DNA from: Sphagnum compactum
Lineage: Eukaryota > Bryophyta > Sphagnopsida > Sphagnales
Assembly (NCBI GenBank): GCA_965153455.1
Contig: OZ234501.1
Span: 15,798,855 to 15,862,854 of the forward strand
Reading direction: 5' to 3'
DNA length: 64,000 nt
The position numbers were made by a program, and so were the translations under genes. Position 1 is the stretch's first letter, and every line of letters starts with the position of its first letter. The notes beneath the pieces were generated by a model, which had not been told where the DNA came from, searched no databases, and saw only the letters and a program-made list of their open reading frames with translations. Positions 21,872-37,839 of the stretch are shown piece after piece.

Positions 21872-24012
21872 CTAGGATTTGCCACCATGATCCCTCTCCA
21901 CATGGTTCACCAATATGATTGGATTTTGGAACCCCTTTCCACACTTAGGGCACACATCCAGTACTTCCCCAGATGGCTCACTTGCATGAAAACTCTCAAC
22001 ATGCTGTATCAACTGTGCCACTGTAGCAAACTTTGCCTGGCACTGTGGGCACTCTTCCCTTGGTGATGTCTGGACTCTCGACTGCTGTGGAGGATGGTAT
22101 GTCTCTGTGCCTGAATTTTGTTGGACTTTGTTAAAGAAGTCACTTGTGCTCTCACTCAATCTGCTCATGCCTGTTTCCATGGATGTCCGGACAGAGGATG
22201 CTGCTGATTGCAACCCTGTTAGCACCCCGCTAAATGCTCCCGGTTGCATGGATGATGACCCTTTCGATACATTTTTTGATTGTGCCCCAGATCCAAATGA
22301 TGTTCTCTCCTTGAAACCATTCAGAAATTTGCTACCAAAAAATGAAAGGCTCCTATTATTTTCAGTAAGTTTTCTATAGGCATCACAGTTGTGATCTGGA
22401 CCAAAACGATGTTTCAGGCACACCTCTCGCTTACAACTGTTGCATAGCACCTTGTTGGAGAAGACAAGAATTTCTTTGCAACCAGGAACAGGGCACCTGC
22501 ATACCAATTCATGTCAGTACCTCTTTAGCCTGGAAGCAGAAGATTGCCACCATGTCTGCTGAAAATATGTCAGTGTTATTGCAGATGAAACTCCACAAAG
22601 ATAATTAAGGTACCCTATAAAATTCTGGGTCAGTTCTGGTCAAACCAGAACAAACATGACAAAGATGAATGTGGTCATAATGTTGCCAGAGTCACTCAGC
22701 AAGCATCACACCATCACCTTCATCCTGAATGACAGTGACTAGCAGTCATTACTCTCCACTGACTTCATCAGATTCCAACAATGGGTGTAAATAATAAGTA
22801 TACAATAATCTTCTCAAAACTTAGAACAAACAATTCAACCAAAATGAGCATGTCCTAATATTCTGTCACATTTCCAGAAGCACCAGCAAGCCTTCATTGT
22901 GATGTCGGCTAACAAAAGAGGCATAGCTAAAAAAAGAACTCAATTCTATGCTCATTCAGGCTGCAAAATGCTTGGGAGGATAAGGTTGGTGAGGGTAAGC
23001 TTGTGAAAGCCTGCTTCTTCATCATTAAAGATCCACTGCCTCTTTGTGTGGACATGGAAACATTCTACCAGCCATGAATGGGTCAATGTTGTGACTCAAG
23101 TCTTCCCATGACAACTAGTAAGCCTTGAAGTTTCTTATTAAAAAACTAACTGGTTAACACAGTGACCTCCATTACAGACTGCTGGGTTGGCTTCATGGGT
23201 ACCTAGCATTGCCTGATGGGCTTTAAAGCTTGAACCTGTGACAACCACTTGAAAAGGTGGCTCACAAGGGCTAACTTGCCTTCATGCTTCTTTCTCCCAC
23301 AACATTGACTTGCTTTCAATTGAGCAAGATAACTGCCTGATGTGCTTAGAACATGTCAAAGGTCTGGCATTGCCACCCAAAAATACATCTCACTTTCAAA
23401 AGCAACGACAGCAACACAACTGTTGTTTGTGTCAATTTTTATAGCCATCAGAATATGTTGGAGCTGAATCTTTGTTTTTCATCTTGCAGAAATCCATGTA
23501 CAGATCTGAATGTCAGACACCAGTTTGGTTTGAGAATGCATACCGAGGCTTCTTATTAGCTTTGGCATAGTTGCTGGGATTGCAATTTGTCTGCACATGA
23601 CGCTCCCATGTGACATTGGGATCCTCATTTGGCACTGACCGCACGGACTGTGAGCATATAGGGCAGACCAGAACAGTTACATCCTGCTCATTTGCCTTTG
23701 TACACTTATGATTTGCATATGTCCGGTGCTCCAAGCAGAACACCTGTGCATTTGCAACAATGTTTTGCAGATAGAGTCAAAGCCCAATCAAATGCTGGAT
23801 CATGGTATCTGTTTTTCAAAACAGGCAAAGAAGCTGTAGAATGCCTGGGAATGTGGAAATTGACATGCTAACTTTTGTGTGTGGAATGATGCAAGGGGGA
23901 CAAAGTAGATCACCTTGTTGCAGGCATCACAGGAGAAGGGAAGAAAATCAATTTGTTGGCAATCTGACACCGAGCAGTGTTGACCAAGGTTTGGAAAAGC
24001 AGGTGTCCCCAT
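21872..24012 (-). CDS. AN1/C2H2 zinc-finger stress-associated protein (307 aa, three exons)
   Basis: Resembles the plant stress-associated proteins with two AN1 and two C2H2 fingers (Arabidopsis SAP11/SAP13/SAP16 type). The N-terminus [20 protein letters not shown], then [13 protein letters not shown] and [14 protein letters not shown] form AN1 finger 1 (residues 1-50). [20 protein letters not shown] with [12 protein letters not shown] is AN1 finger 2 (about 100-140). The C-terminus holds [10 protein letters not shown] (about 249-270) and [10 protein letters not shown] (about 282-303). Exons on the minus strand: 24012-23914, 23743-23544, 22496-21872, all with GT-AG ends and matching phase, giving 924 nt with stop. 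The start is fixed by the conserved MGTP. AN1 proteins act in stress signalling, some through ubiquitin. The last intron contains a dispersed repeat. Confidence 0.92.
22561..22881 (-). repeat. Dispersed intronic repeat, copy 2 (zinc-finger gene last intron)
   Basis: The reverse complement aligns with 9958-10265 from GCTTCTGGAAATGTGA through TTTACACCCA, GATGAAGTCAG, GAGTAATGACTGCTAGTCAC, AAGGTGATGGTGTGAT and TATGACCACATTCAT to TTTCATCTGCAAT. It lies in the second and last intron of the minus-strand gene, in the gene's sense orientation. Confidence 0.8.
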
Positions 24013-24134
24013 TCTTCCACTTGTTTTTTTATTCTCCACAACTTGCACCTAGAAGAAGTTTGCACCACTGACAACACCCACTGTAACAACCTGCAAAACA
24101 AAGTCACATGATATTTGTACAGGCAAAGCTACTG

Positions 24135-24745
24135 TTCAGAAATCCACTCTGCTCTTGCAGAGATCAACCACAACACCTCAAACAAGTAAGAAATCTCTTC
24201 TGTGCTTGCAGGAATTGACAACACCTTGAGCAAGTAAGAAAACTGTTCTTTTCTTTTAGGAATCAACAAGATCTTGAGCAAATAAGAAATCTGTTTTGTG
24301 CTTGCAGGAATCAACAAGACCTCAAGCAAGTAAGAAATCTGTTCTGTGCATGCAGGAATCAACGACACCTCAAGCAAGCAAGAAATCTGTTCTGCTCTTG
24401 CTGGAATCAACAACACCTGGGGCAAGTAAGAAATTTGTTCTATTCTTCCAGGAATCAATAACACCTTGAGAAAGGAAAAAAAAATCTCTTGTGATCTTTG
24501 CAGCAGTCAACAACACGTGAGCAAGTAAGAAATGTGTTCTGCTCTTGCAGGAATCAACAAGACCTCAAGCAAGGGAAGAAATATGTTTTGTGCTTGCAGG
24601 AATCAACAAGACCTCAAGCAAGGTAAGAAATCTGTTGTGATCTTTGCAGGAATCAACAACACCTCGAGCAAATAAAGACATCTGTTCTGTGCTTGCAGGA
24701 ATCGACAAGACCTCGGTAAGAAATCTGTTGTGAACTTTCCAGGAA
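24135..24745 (+). repeat. 48-bp tandem array, about 12 units, with splice-site-like signals
   Basis: Units read approximately TGCTTGCAGGAATCAACAAG, ACCTCAAGCAAGTAAGAAAT, CTGTTCTG. The period of 48 keeps a minus-strand frame open (LLIPASTKQISYLL-type 16-residue repeat), which is a by-product. On the plus strand most units have a CAG|GAATC acceptor-like site and a CAA|GTAAG or AAG|GTAAG donor-like site 22-24 bases later. The array sits between the divergent zinc-finger and RPS15A genes, about 120 bases upstream of the zinc-finger start codon. Confidence 0.85.
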
Positions 24746-25837
24746 GGGACTATGCCTAGAGTTTACACTGCTCTTGACCACTTCGTGTTGCGTCCTTTTC
24801 AAGGAAAATAAAACCATTGATCTTTGTCGGTGCGTCTCATCCCAGGGAGTTGCATCACCTGGCGCTTAGGTTTTCTAACAGCAAATCCTTGAGGATCGAT
24901 GTTTGTCGAGCCATTCTCAAGGATCCAAGAATTGGCGGCTTCATCAATCAATGAATCACGACTGCATATGGAATTCATAAAACTGCATTTATGCGACAAA
25001 AGATAACTCACCTTCAAGGAGAAAGTTCCTGACCGAAAAGCTTCTCCTCGTCTCCTTCCTCGTCCAGACAGATCTCAATTCACCGCGCTCTTGTGCAAGC
25101 TTCTTGCCATCATATACACACTCGATGTTGAACCTCCACTCTTGTTGCAAGCATGCATTCCAGATGCAAACTACAGCAGGTTACCACCGTTGCCAAGCTC
25201 GTGGATCAACAAATCGGATCCGCAACAAAAGAAGGACAAAGACAACAACAACAACAATAACAACAATTCTGCAAACTGCAGACGGCTATGAAGAAAAGCT
25301 TCAGGATGGCAACGTGCTGTTGAGAAGGAGCTGCAAAACACGCGGAGAGAAACACGCACTGTACGAGGACAACCAGAGACCGAACAAGAGCCGAACCTCG
25401 GGGCTTAGGTCACGGAGCGCGTCGAAGACGAGGAAGAAGAAGGCTGCGGTTGCTTTACTTCTTTCCTTTCTCGCCTGCGTCGTCGCTGCCGCTGCTGGTG
25501 CTGCTTCTCGGATCCGCTTCTCTGCTGCACTACTCGTACTCGCCTGCGTCTTCCACGGTTCCGCCGGTTCGTCTCTCTTCTCCCTTCATCATCGCCTTTC
25601 GATCCTCTCTTAGGGTTCGAGCTTTGTTGTTTCGTTCTTTGTTTCGGAAGATGTAGGATGTTGCACTCGTGCTGCCTAGCGTGGAGTCGAGGTTTGTCGA
25701 CAGCAAATTCTTCTATCATTTTTTCCATTCTTCTCTTGTTGTTGGCCGTTTCTCGTGAAGACGATGCTTGAAGACAGCAAGGGAAAGATGAGAAGAAGAA
25801 TAATGTGCGTGATGGATGTGGCGGCAGGAAGAGCGCA
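24746..25837. other. Upstream and leader region of the RPS15A gene (and promoter side of the zinc-finger gene)
   Basis: Pyrimidine-rich patches (TCTCCTCGTCTCCTTCCTCG near 25045), a TTAGGGTT telo-box-like core at about 25611 and GC-rich DNA at 25380-25620 suggest the promoter and 5' leader. A leader intron ending at GGCGGCAG (about 25826), 12 bases before the start codon, is plausible. Frames at 25104-25613 and its complement are low-complexity and not credible. Confidence 0.5.
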
Positions 25838-29241
<3,404 letters not shown>

Positions 29242-31456
29242 TTTCTTTTGATATGAGAGGAAAATCTGCCAGGTATTTGGATTGGTAAATGATCATGTGT
29301 AATTGTTCTAGGAAGATGTTGAGTTGAGAATTTGGGAAGACTGGAGGTTTCTTCTTCACATGCTTGGTCTGGTGTTCAGTCTATCTGGATTTTGATTATA
29401 GCTGTTTAAAAATTTCTACACAGCCCAATTGAGGTGAAAGTTCTTTACTTGTTTCATGTGTTTGTTAGCATTTCTGGCATTAGTTGAATTTTTTTGTCAA
29501 TGTTGGGGTAAATTTTGGATTTTGTAGAATTCACTAATTGAGTTTGCACTCTATCAGAAAATCAGAAAATGTCCCTTAATTCGCCAAATTACCACTATAA
29601 TCGTTTTTTCACAATGAGTGAAAAGGAGTGAATGAACAAGAATAAAATCAGACACTTGATTTGAAATCATCTATGATTTGTTGGACTCGGTTAGTTGTAA
29701 GTTTCTCTGATGGGAGAGTTCTGCATCAAGAAGCCCAACAGGGGCCATGGACAAAACCACAGATTGAAATAACATGAAAACCATTCCCATCTGCCTATGT
29801 GTTTGTGTGCCTTTGTTATTTATTTCACATCTATTGTTTAGGAACTTGGTCCATATAATTGTATCATGTTTGTTCCAATGAATTCCTGAGTGGATCTTGA
29901 ATCCATTTGGTGCTGTTGTAGTGATACCTTATTGGCCAACTATGTAGCTTTATAGGTATTCTAATCCATGGTTTATTTTTGTGGTGAAATTTTTCCACTT
30001 GGTGACGGAAAAAAAGGTGGGTTGTAACTCCTACAAAGGATGTTTTTGGAAAGAAACGCTCCAAAGCTGTCATATTTTAAGGGAAAAGAAGTTAAAATTA
30101 CCATATTTGCCATATTCTTGTGTTTTGCTTTCAAAAAGTTTCTACTTTTCTCTCTTGTCTGTAGCCAGATCTGGCTAAAGTTTTACTATCGACAATAAGC
30201 AGTCCATTGCCTTGGGTGAACCAGCACCTATGCTGGTACCATGGTAAAATTCCCAAATTTCTTTGAAATTTTTTTCCTGAATATTATAAAAACTCCATGT
30301 GCAGACTAAATCAGGGTCTTTCAAGTCCAAATCTAACACTAATTTCTTGGGTTTAATATGGTCCCGAAGAGGCCTCACTACTTGAAGTAGTGAAATGAGT
30401 GGTGAAAAATGTGAGGTTTGGTTTAATGGATTTGGTTCAAGAACTTGTTTACTAAGGCTAGGTATAGTAGGAATATGAAAAAATTAAATTGGGCTTTTGA
30501 ATAAGTGAAGGTCCTTCATTTACTTTGAAATCACATCAATGAAACATGATACTAGTGAAATACATCAGTGAAATATGGACAGTGAAGTACGCAATTATTG
30601 CACATTTCAAAGTGAAGAAAGATAATTACTTGTGTAACTGGCACTACATGTAGAATTCTTAGTATCCCATAGAAAACCTTAACAAACATAGATTGAAAGC
30701 ATTCTTATAACACGAAAATGCATATATGTTATAAAATGATTTTGACATATACCCTTTGTTTATCCCTTCAAAATAATTACTCTCCTTTGGGTAAGGCTAA
30801 ATTTCAACTATATACTAGCTGAGTAAAATAAAGATAAGGCAAGTTTGATTTACTAGCTAGTAGAGTATATATTTACTTATTATATACCCATGTCAAGACA
30901 AAAGATTTACCTACCCAAAACTATTTTAAACATGCCCCCTCAATGGGGGAGTTTTCAAAAAAATTAGAACAACAGAAAAAATAGCCAAATTTTCACACTA
31001 AAATACAAAATTTTCAAAATAATTTTCAATTTTTGGGTTCCAAAAACAACAAAAGTCTTCCAAAAGAAAAAAAAAACCTTAGAAATCAGTGTTTATAATT
31101 ACAATGTTTTGTTTAGTGGATTTGGTTCATGAGATTTTTCCTTTGCATATGATGGTTTATATATATATTCGACAAGACAAAGAATCATAACTCTATAAAG
31201 TTGTTTTGTGGACTTCTTTCAAGGCATTTCATAGATTTGATTTTGTCAAAAGTTTTTAATTCACCTAACAATTACATGATGTGTGTAATAGATAATTGTC
31301 CAGATACATTGCACATCCCCTTTGAGTGACTTTCCATTAGGCTGTTATGATCACAAGATATTGTGTGCAACTGTGAGCAGAGCTGCTTAAGAAAAAGAGA
31401 CATTAACTCTACCAATTAATTACATTTACGGTGGTGTCGATAAGTCTCTCAAAAGT
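29242..31456. other. AT-rich DNA downstream of RPS15A, nothing recognised
   Basis: Includes the RPS15A 3' UTR and then intergenic DNA that becomes more AT-rich past 30.4 kb. Short frames only, no motif or structured RNA that I can support. Confidence 0.5.
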
Positions 31457-31740
31457 CAATAAAAATTTGTTGTGAATGAGTGTGAGCACTGCTGACTCAT
31501 GAAATTCCGATAAGGCTTGATTGTAAAAACTTTGCTTTATTTATTTACAGCAAATCGAGCAGGTCGCTGCCAAATTTTTCTGTTTCTGTGCGTTTGATTC
31601 ACAATAAAAATTTGTTGTGAATGAGTGTGAGTGCTGCTGACTCATGAAATTTCGATAAGGTTTGATTGTAAAAACTTTGCTTTATTTATTTACAGCAAAT
31701 CGAGCAGGTCGCTGTCAAATTTTTCTGTTTCTGTGATTTT
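31457..31740. repeat. Tandem duplication, period 145 bp
   Basis: AAAAATTTGTTGTGAATGAG begins both units, at 31461 and 31606. The copies share TGCTGACTCATGAAATT, GATTGTAAAAACTTTGC and CAAATCGAGCAGGTCGCTG with only a few substitutions, so the duplication is young compared with its surroundings. Confidence 0.9.
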
Positions 31741-31849
31741 GATTTTGATTTTTTTTGCCTTTCTTGAGGATTTGCAAAAGAAATCAGGGTGGAACAAAAT
31801 TTTGCCTGTGCAATTTCCTAAAATAAATGGCTAAGTCCCATTTGTGTGG

Positions 31850-32216
31850 GGACGGAGAGTAATTGTTTTGCAAAGCGCTTTCATCTCTTCCACTCTTCAA
31901 ATGGGAGGACGGAGAGTAATTATTTTGCAATGCGCTTTCATCTCTTTCACTCTCACCGGTGGAGAAAATCGAAACAAAATTTCTCGCACATAAAAAATTA
32001 CCATTATCCATCAAGAAAATCAAAAAAAAATTTCTTGCCCATCAAAAAATACTCTCGCTTATCAAGAAAATCCAAACAATATTTCTCAAATTAAAAATAA
32101 AACCCCCTCATTGGTCAAGAAAATCGAAACAATATTTTTTGCATGTCAAAAAAATGCTCTCACCCATCAAGAAAATCAAAACAATATTTTTAGCACATCA
32201 AAAAAATCCATTATAG
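31850..32216. repeat. Adjacent short tandem arrays (57 bp x2, about 51 bp x5)
   Basis: GACGGAGAGTAATTGTTTTG recurs with a period of 57 at 31851 and 31908. From 31966 a unit TCAAGAAAATCGAAACAATA plus TTTCTCGCACATCAAAAAAT recurs about every 51 bases to 32216. The plus frame through the second array encodes Lys/Ile-rich peptides (IKKIKTIFLAHQK) purely from repetition. Confidence 0.85.
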
Positions 32217-32546
32217 AGAAAATTGTCATGTGACATGCTATAAAATCATACACCCATTAACAATTCTTTTTCAACTCCCAAAGGAATTATATTGTGCAAT
32301 TGAGATATAACCATTAAACCAAAATATACCCAATGTGGATGGATCTTGTGGTTTCGATGAATGATGGATGAAGATTTTTTCAATTCTGACCGTTGTTATT
32401 GATGACTTTGGGGAAAATGTTTTGTGTGGCTTGTTGTAGCTCACACTCAGTCAAACAGTAAAGCATAGTGCACATGGGTTGAATACTTTCTCCATGTTGC
32501 AGAGGACTGCTGTAAATGTAAGCCAAGGGTCGCTCAACTGCCACTT

Positions 32547-33118
32547 GTGTGCTCATGTTTTCCATCAAGTTCATTTTGTCGTCTTGAAGAGGCTCTTCCA
32601 GCAAAGTTTGACACTCCTCTGTATGCTGCCAAGTGTTCTGAAGTAACCAGGATTTGCTCAGCAGCTGCCATTATGTGCGTTCTTTTGGTAGCAGATAGTA
32701 GGATACAGTCTCTACTGCTTCACCATGTCAAGGATCAAGGAAGAAGGGCCAGAAGACGAGGAGGGTTGTTGAGACAAGAGGCTTCGTCATCCTTTTTTTC
32801 AGGACAATGATGCTTTCAGGTCGATGCTACTCAGAAGTTCTGTGCATTTCTCACATATGCCTCCTCAGACTGAAATATCATGGAAGGTGGGAAAAAAATC
32901 AGAAAGAAGGCACCACCTGGTTTTGTGCATGGCACCGGAAATGGGAAGGGTTGGCATATACAAGCGAGAAGGCAATGTTGCATTAGCGTCGTTTGGCATC
33001 AAATTCAAGAAGGACAAAAATGGCAAGAAAGTTGATCTCACCAAGTCCTTATCACAAATGCTTCCGTATATCGTCACTGCGACTGCAGCCTCCGCACTTA
33101 TCCAGCCAGCATAATTTG
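32547..33118 (+). pseudogene. Possible gene fragment resembling the first exon of a plastid BASS sodium/metabolite transporter
   Basis: A GC-richer island in AT-rich DNA. In the frame 32824-33112, RVGIYKREGNVALASFGIKF is followed by LTKSLSQMLPYIVTATAASA and LIQPA, then TAA, and beyond the stop FAW continues in the same frame. Plant BASS proteins have a transit peptide and then a helix of the form LLPyVVAaTAvaAL.QP.TFtW, so the stop replaces the residue between A and F. Upstream, 32580-32800 has a second frame (KFDTPLYAAKCSEVTRICSA) of unknown nature. Nothing of the remaining nine or so membrane helices follows. Assignment is from memory and tentative; it could be an unrelated relic. Confidence 0.35.
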
Positions 33119-33859
33119 CCTGGTGGGTCCTGTAATTTTGCAGTTAGAATAAATATAACAAATCAGAGCTCGGATCTTACCAAAAAAAAAGTATAATTTT
33201 ATTTTTTTCCCACCTTATGAATATAAGTCTGATTGTCTCTTTTGGGTGGGAGTTATCTCTGCATATCAATCAAAATTTCAGGACTTCCAGGTTGGTTTTG
33301 GGTTTTGAAAGAAGTCAAGTTTGATGTATGGAATCTATTCTTGACATCTTGCAACTGCATCACAATTTTTGTACAATCAAGTTATGCATTTGCTGCAATT
33401 CCTTGTAGTCTAGTTTTACAGCTCCTCATGTAAGTAAATAGAAGGTTTTGAATCAGTTGTGATGTCTAATGCACCATTGTAAAATTTGTCACTCTTAGGT
33501 AAGGTTCAAACCCATGGCCTTTCAATTATGTAATTATTATATGTGATTATTCTCAGCTTGTCATTTTAAATTTTTTCCAGTGAAGATAAACTGGTTTTAG
33601 GGCCATTAGCTGCCCCAATTCCCTAACCCTAAAACAAAATAAGACTATGCTTTGTAAAGGTGCCTGCAAATACAAAAGAAGAATTAGGTCAGGTTTTTCT
33701 GTACATGGATGGATGGGGTTTCATCCTGACACACCCCATAAAGGAAAGCACTATCCATTGTGTAATATTGATCCATTTTCATCTAACTAACTTAATTGTT
33801 GATATAGTTGTTAGCTTCCGTCCATATTTTCATCCATTGATTCAATTAATATTCGGGCA
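33119..33859. other. AT-rich DNA, nothing firm
   Basis: No supported gene. The frame at 33660-33872 (VPANTKEELGQVFLYMDGW) may be degraded upstream transposase sequence but has no diagnostic motif. Confidence 0.4.
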
Positions 33860-34440
33860 CTATTATTTTTGAACATCTACGTAAGTACATATGTGGATAG
33901 AAAATGTTTGATAATGACTTTTGTTCTGTACATCTGTTGGGTGGTCACAAATTTCCATCAATCCACTAGTATTTTTGTGTATTTGTTTTTGTTTTTAACA
34001 CATCCATATGGACAAGCCAAAAAGGGGAAATCTACCCTTATGATTTTACCATTCTTTCAAGTTGGATATGGATGTTCAATATGGTTTGTTTTTAAATTAA
34101 CCATGAAATCCAATGCAATTCAAGCCATGGTTGAAGTCATGGCTTTTGCATTTGACAAGGCTAACTGGTCATTAATCCTTTCACTCGTATGTGGCAAGTG
34201 ATCCATGCATCATAATTGTTGTCCTATGTTTTTCCTAAATATGTAAAGGTAGTAGAAATTGCCATGATTCATGTGCCTAATTCTATTAAGGATGAAAAAT
34301 GTTTCAATTCTATTGTTTTCTTGAAAAAAAGGGGCAATTTCTAAATAATCTTTGTAGTTGATTATTTCTATGTACAATTTTTTTTTCACACAACATCTTT
34401 CCATATAAGGTTGCTTATGAAATGTGGTTGTTCAACCATT
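33860..34440 (+). pseudogene. hAT transposase remnant (ZNF862-like type), C-terminal part
   Basis: Pieces in different frames match the C-terminal region of plant ZNF862-like hAT transposases: FKLTMKSNAIQAMVEVMAFA and FDKANWSLILS at 34090-34190, VEIAMIHVPNSIKDEKCFNS plus IVFLKK near 34250-34330, and FPYKVAYEMWL at 34399-34431. The parallel segment KLIMKPNATQVVAEV with IEDERCFNSM at 41.7-41.95 kb supports the assignment. Frameshifts and stops separate the pieces. Confidence 0.7.
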
Positions 34441-35680
34441 AAATGCTTAAAGTTCATAAGTTTGAATTTTGCTAGTGATATTGCGCCTTGCTTCTCAATT
34501 GCTTTTTGTTGATAACATTTCCTAAATTTAGGCTTATTGCTAGACACTAACATCCACTATACATATCAAAATAGTGATGGATTTGCGGTTTTAATAGCCA
34601 AAAATATAGATAGAGCAATGGGGTTCATTGCCCTCATGGATTATGTGGCCTTTTATTTAATCACTTAAATGCACTTTTGTAAAAATGGTATCTGTTGGGA
34701 AATTTTTTTGGAAACATTTCTTTATTTTTGTAACATGTGTTTTTTGTTTGAATGTTTTACCACCTAGACAACAACCCGAATTTGAAAAAAAAAAAGGTTG
34801 GATGATGTAAGGTAGATTTTATTTTATCGTGGTGTTTTCTAATTTACCACTTTTAGTAAAAACAATTCATTCAACAATTAGCTTGAAATTATTATAATTT
34901 TAGTGGGAAATATTAACCAATACTAGACAGATATCAAATTTTGTCAATATCCACCAATTTTGCCTATGCAATTCATTAATATTTGTTAATTCTTAAAAAA
35001 TCATTTAATATATCTTATAAGGATATCAAAAACTTAAAAAATCTAATGTTGGATTTCAATATTTGAGATATCATGTAACATAACATTTATAAGATATCCA
35101 AATCTTTTGAAGAACAAAATATGACAATTTCAACCCAACAACACTCATTAGGATTAAATTACAAGTTCAAAATTTCATCCTTCCAAATTCCCCATTCCTC
35201 TATTTCTTTTTATAAGGCAACATCAAATTCAATCAATTATATCAAATTAGAAGGTGAAATACAACCCACCTTAGGATCATTGGACCAATTTTTATTAACA
35301 AATATCAACTTATCCAAAGTTTCTAATTGCAAGCGACATCTATTCAAATTTGTAAATTCTTCTCATTAGTTAAAGAATTTTCTCATTATGTTATCTTCTC
35401 AGTTTCTATCTAGGATCCCATAATGCCAAGAATTTAACAAGCAAAAAATGTAATAATTGGAAACAAAGACTCATATTTCCCCACCCAAAGGACATTCATT
35501 AGGAGAAAAATTCATATTTGCAAATTCCATTTGCAATTAAAATCTAGTTGTAAATGACTCTTGTAACTCTTATTAGTTTCATAAGTTTACTCATTTTCAA
35601 CATGTAATTGCAAATATGATTTAAGCATGACATTAACACAATGCACATAGATGAAGTATATTAAAATCAACCATATACGT
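34441..35680. other. AT-rich intergenic DNA, nothing recognised
   Basis: Stops in all frames. An 82-codon frame at 35121-35369 is Asn/Ser/Ile-rich with no motif. Confidence 0.5.
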
Positions 35681-35689
35681 TGACCATTT

Positions 35690-36105
35690 TTTTTGCCACT
35701 AATTATCACAATGTGTAACTCCTTTAACCAATCACACCATGTCACATATCACAATTTTTGCATTTCAAAAAAATGAAAATTAAAAAAAATGTTTTAGGTC
35801 TCATCATCCATTATGGATGTTTTGATATTGATACACATGGCCAAATCAAAAGTTGTCACATGGCACAATTTGTGCATTTAAAAATAAATAAAAATAAATT
35901 TTTTTCACAATGATTATTCATTTAAAATGGTTTTATAATGGACATGTGGCACAATCAAAATTTGGCACATGACATAAATTGTGCTTTCCAAAATAAGTAA
36001 AACTAAAAGTTTTTCTGTATGACTGTTCAGTTTAAATTGTCCTATATTGTGACATCTGACATAATCAAAAGTTGTCACATGGCATATGAATTGAATTTTC
36101 GAATT
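35690..36105. repeat. Diverged tandem repeat, unit about 115 bp, four copies
   Basis: Each unit has a phrase like AATCAAAAGTTGTCACATGG, then CACAATTTGTGCATTT and an A-rich stretch. Copies lie near 35725, 35840, 35950 and 36060. Confidence 0.75.
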
Positions 36106-37839
36106 CTTTTGAAAATATTTACCTACTTATCTACGCTACATACCTAATTACCTATCTACTTACATTAAATACACAAGTAGGTAGGAAGGTAAAGGGGAAG
36201 GTGAAATAAAAAAGTCATCATGTAATTTTTAAAATATTTTTTATGTTTTTCTTATAGGGTTAAGCTTTTTTTAGCTCATCTCAAATTGACACATGTATGT
36301 TATATTGTGATAACACAAGAAAAAACACTTTCATATAGTTTGTGAGATGAGATTCAAGGACAAAACATAAGTAAAATTTTTTGGTTGCACTTTAGTTACA
36401 AATTGGGTTACAACTTATAATTAAATTATACTTATTCAATTAATTTCATGTAATAAAAAAATAAAATGACTTCAAAGTTTTCGTAGGAAAAAAACTCCAA
36501 TGTCATGTTTCAAATTTGTGTTCCTAACCAAAAAATTCAAGGAAAGGAAGTAATGTTACATTCTTGAAACTTTTTTTAAATGCAATGATTAGAAACATCA
36601 AAACACACAATATTATTGATATTATTAAAATTTCAAACTCTATGGAACCTAACAAATGTACTCATCAAGAAAAAATATGAAAATATTTATTTAAATGTTT
36701 CCTATGAATTTTTAAAGTTTGAGGAGTTCAATAGAATCAAGGCGTGATGTTCTTAATGGTACCATCCGAGGATGGGTTTGCCCAATGATGTGAAAGAATG
36801 TTGTAAAAAAAAAATGTACTTGGGTGATTAATATACAAGAAGGGATATTCCAAGGAAGGTTGCATTATAACATTTTATTTTATTTCTTTTAATTTGCCTT
36901 TGTTTTCCTACTTGCAAGTAGATGTAATTAGTTGTTATTTGATGTAAATGACCATAACTTTCACATTTTTATTTTTTCCATTCTTTTTCTTGATGAGTAG
37001 GCATTGGACAATAAGGCAACAACATGGAAGGTCGCAACTCCAAATAATGAAGGCAATTTGTCCTTCTTGGGATAGCCTACATGAAAGTTGAATTCAAGGC
37101 AAAAAGGAAGATTATCACATCATTGACATTATGAGTTGTTTGTTTGGTTTGTCTTATAATATAATATTAGACCTTTCATATGATAAAGATTTAGAAAAAG
37201 AATAAATTTGGAATAACACAACATATAGTACATGATATGAGGGGCTTCAAGTGAGACTTTTGCATTGCCATTAACACAATAGAAAGTCCAATATAAAACA
37301 TTCCTATTATGTGGTTGCCATTTTCTTCTTTGAAGATGCAATTGTTCCAAAATTTGATTAGTTTTTTGTCTTTAGTTTGCAATTTTTTTCATTTACTCCT
37401 AGAATTCTATTAGACTCAATTTGTGAACTTGGGTTCTATTCAATTCCTTGCACTTTTTCTTCAATTTTCGTTTCACTTATAAAGAATAATATATTTTTTT
37501 CATTTTGCATTCCTTGATTTTCATTTTCACTTAATCCTTCCATTTTTCATGCAAGTGCTTTGCAAGGCCAATGGTGGAAAAAATTCAAGCAAACAAATGG
37601 CATACAAATTTACCAAAGATATTACTACTACCATGCACACTTAAAAACAAATGAAGCAAAAATTCATTAGCAAAATAATCTATTGAAAACATATAAGTGA
37701 TGTGAGTTTAAGGTTTATTGTGATTTGCAATGTAATTTTAGTGCAATGTATAATGTCGTTTTTATAAAAAAAAAGTTATATAATAAGCCCTACACAACAA
37801 CCACAAAATTATTTATACATATATAATAAAAAAAGGAAA
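36106..37839. other. AT-rich intergenic DNA, nothing recognised
   Basis: A short CTAC/GTAGGTAG-rich patch at 36120-36190. Otherwise AT-rich with no usable frame. Confidence 0.5.

Noticed and set aside
24129-24464. 111-codon minus frame with 16-residue repeats
   Set aside because: The period of 48 bp keeps the frame open. No start context or homologue, and it is upstream of the zinc-finger start rather than joined in phase to it.
35690-36105. CRISPR-like array
   Set aside because: Units are contiguous, diverged, about 115 bp, in a plant nuclear context; no short identical repeats with unique spacers.
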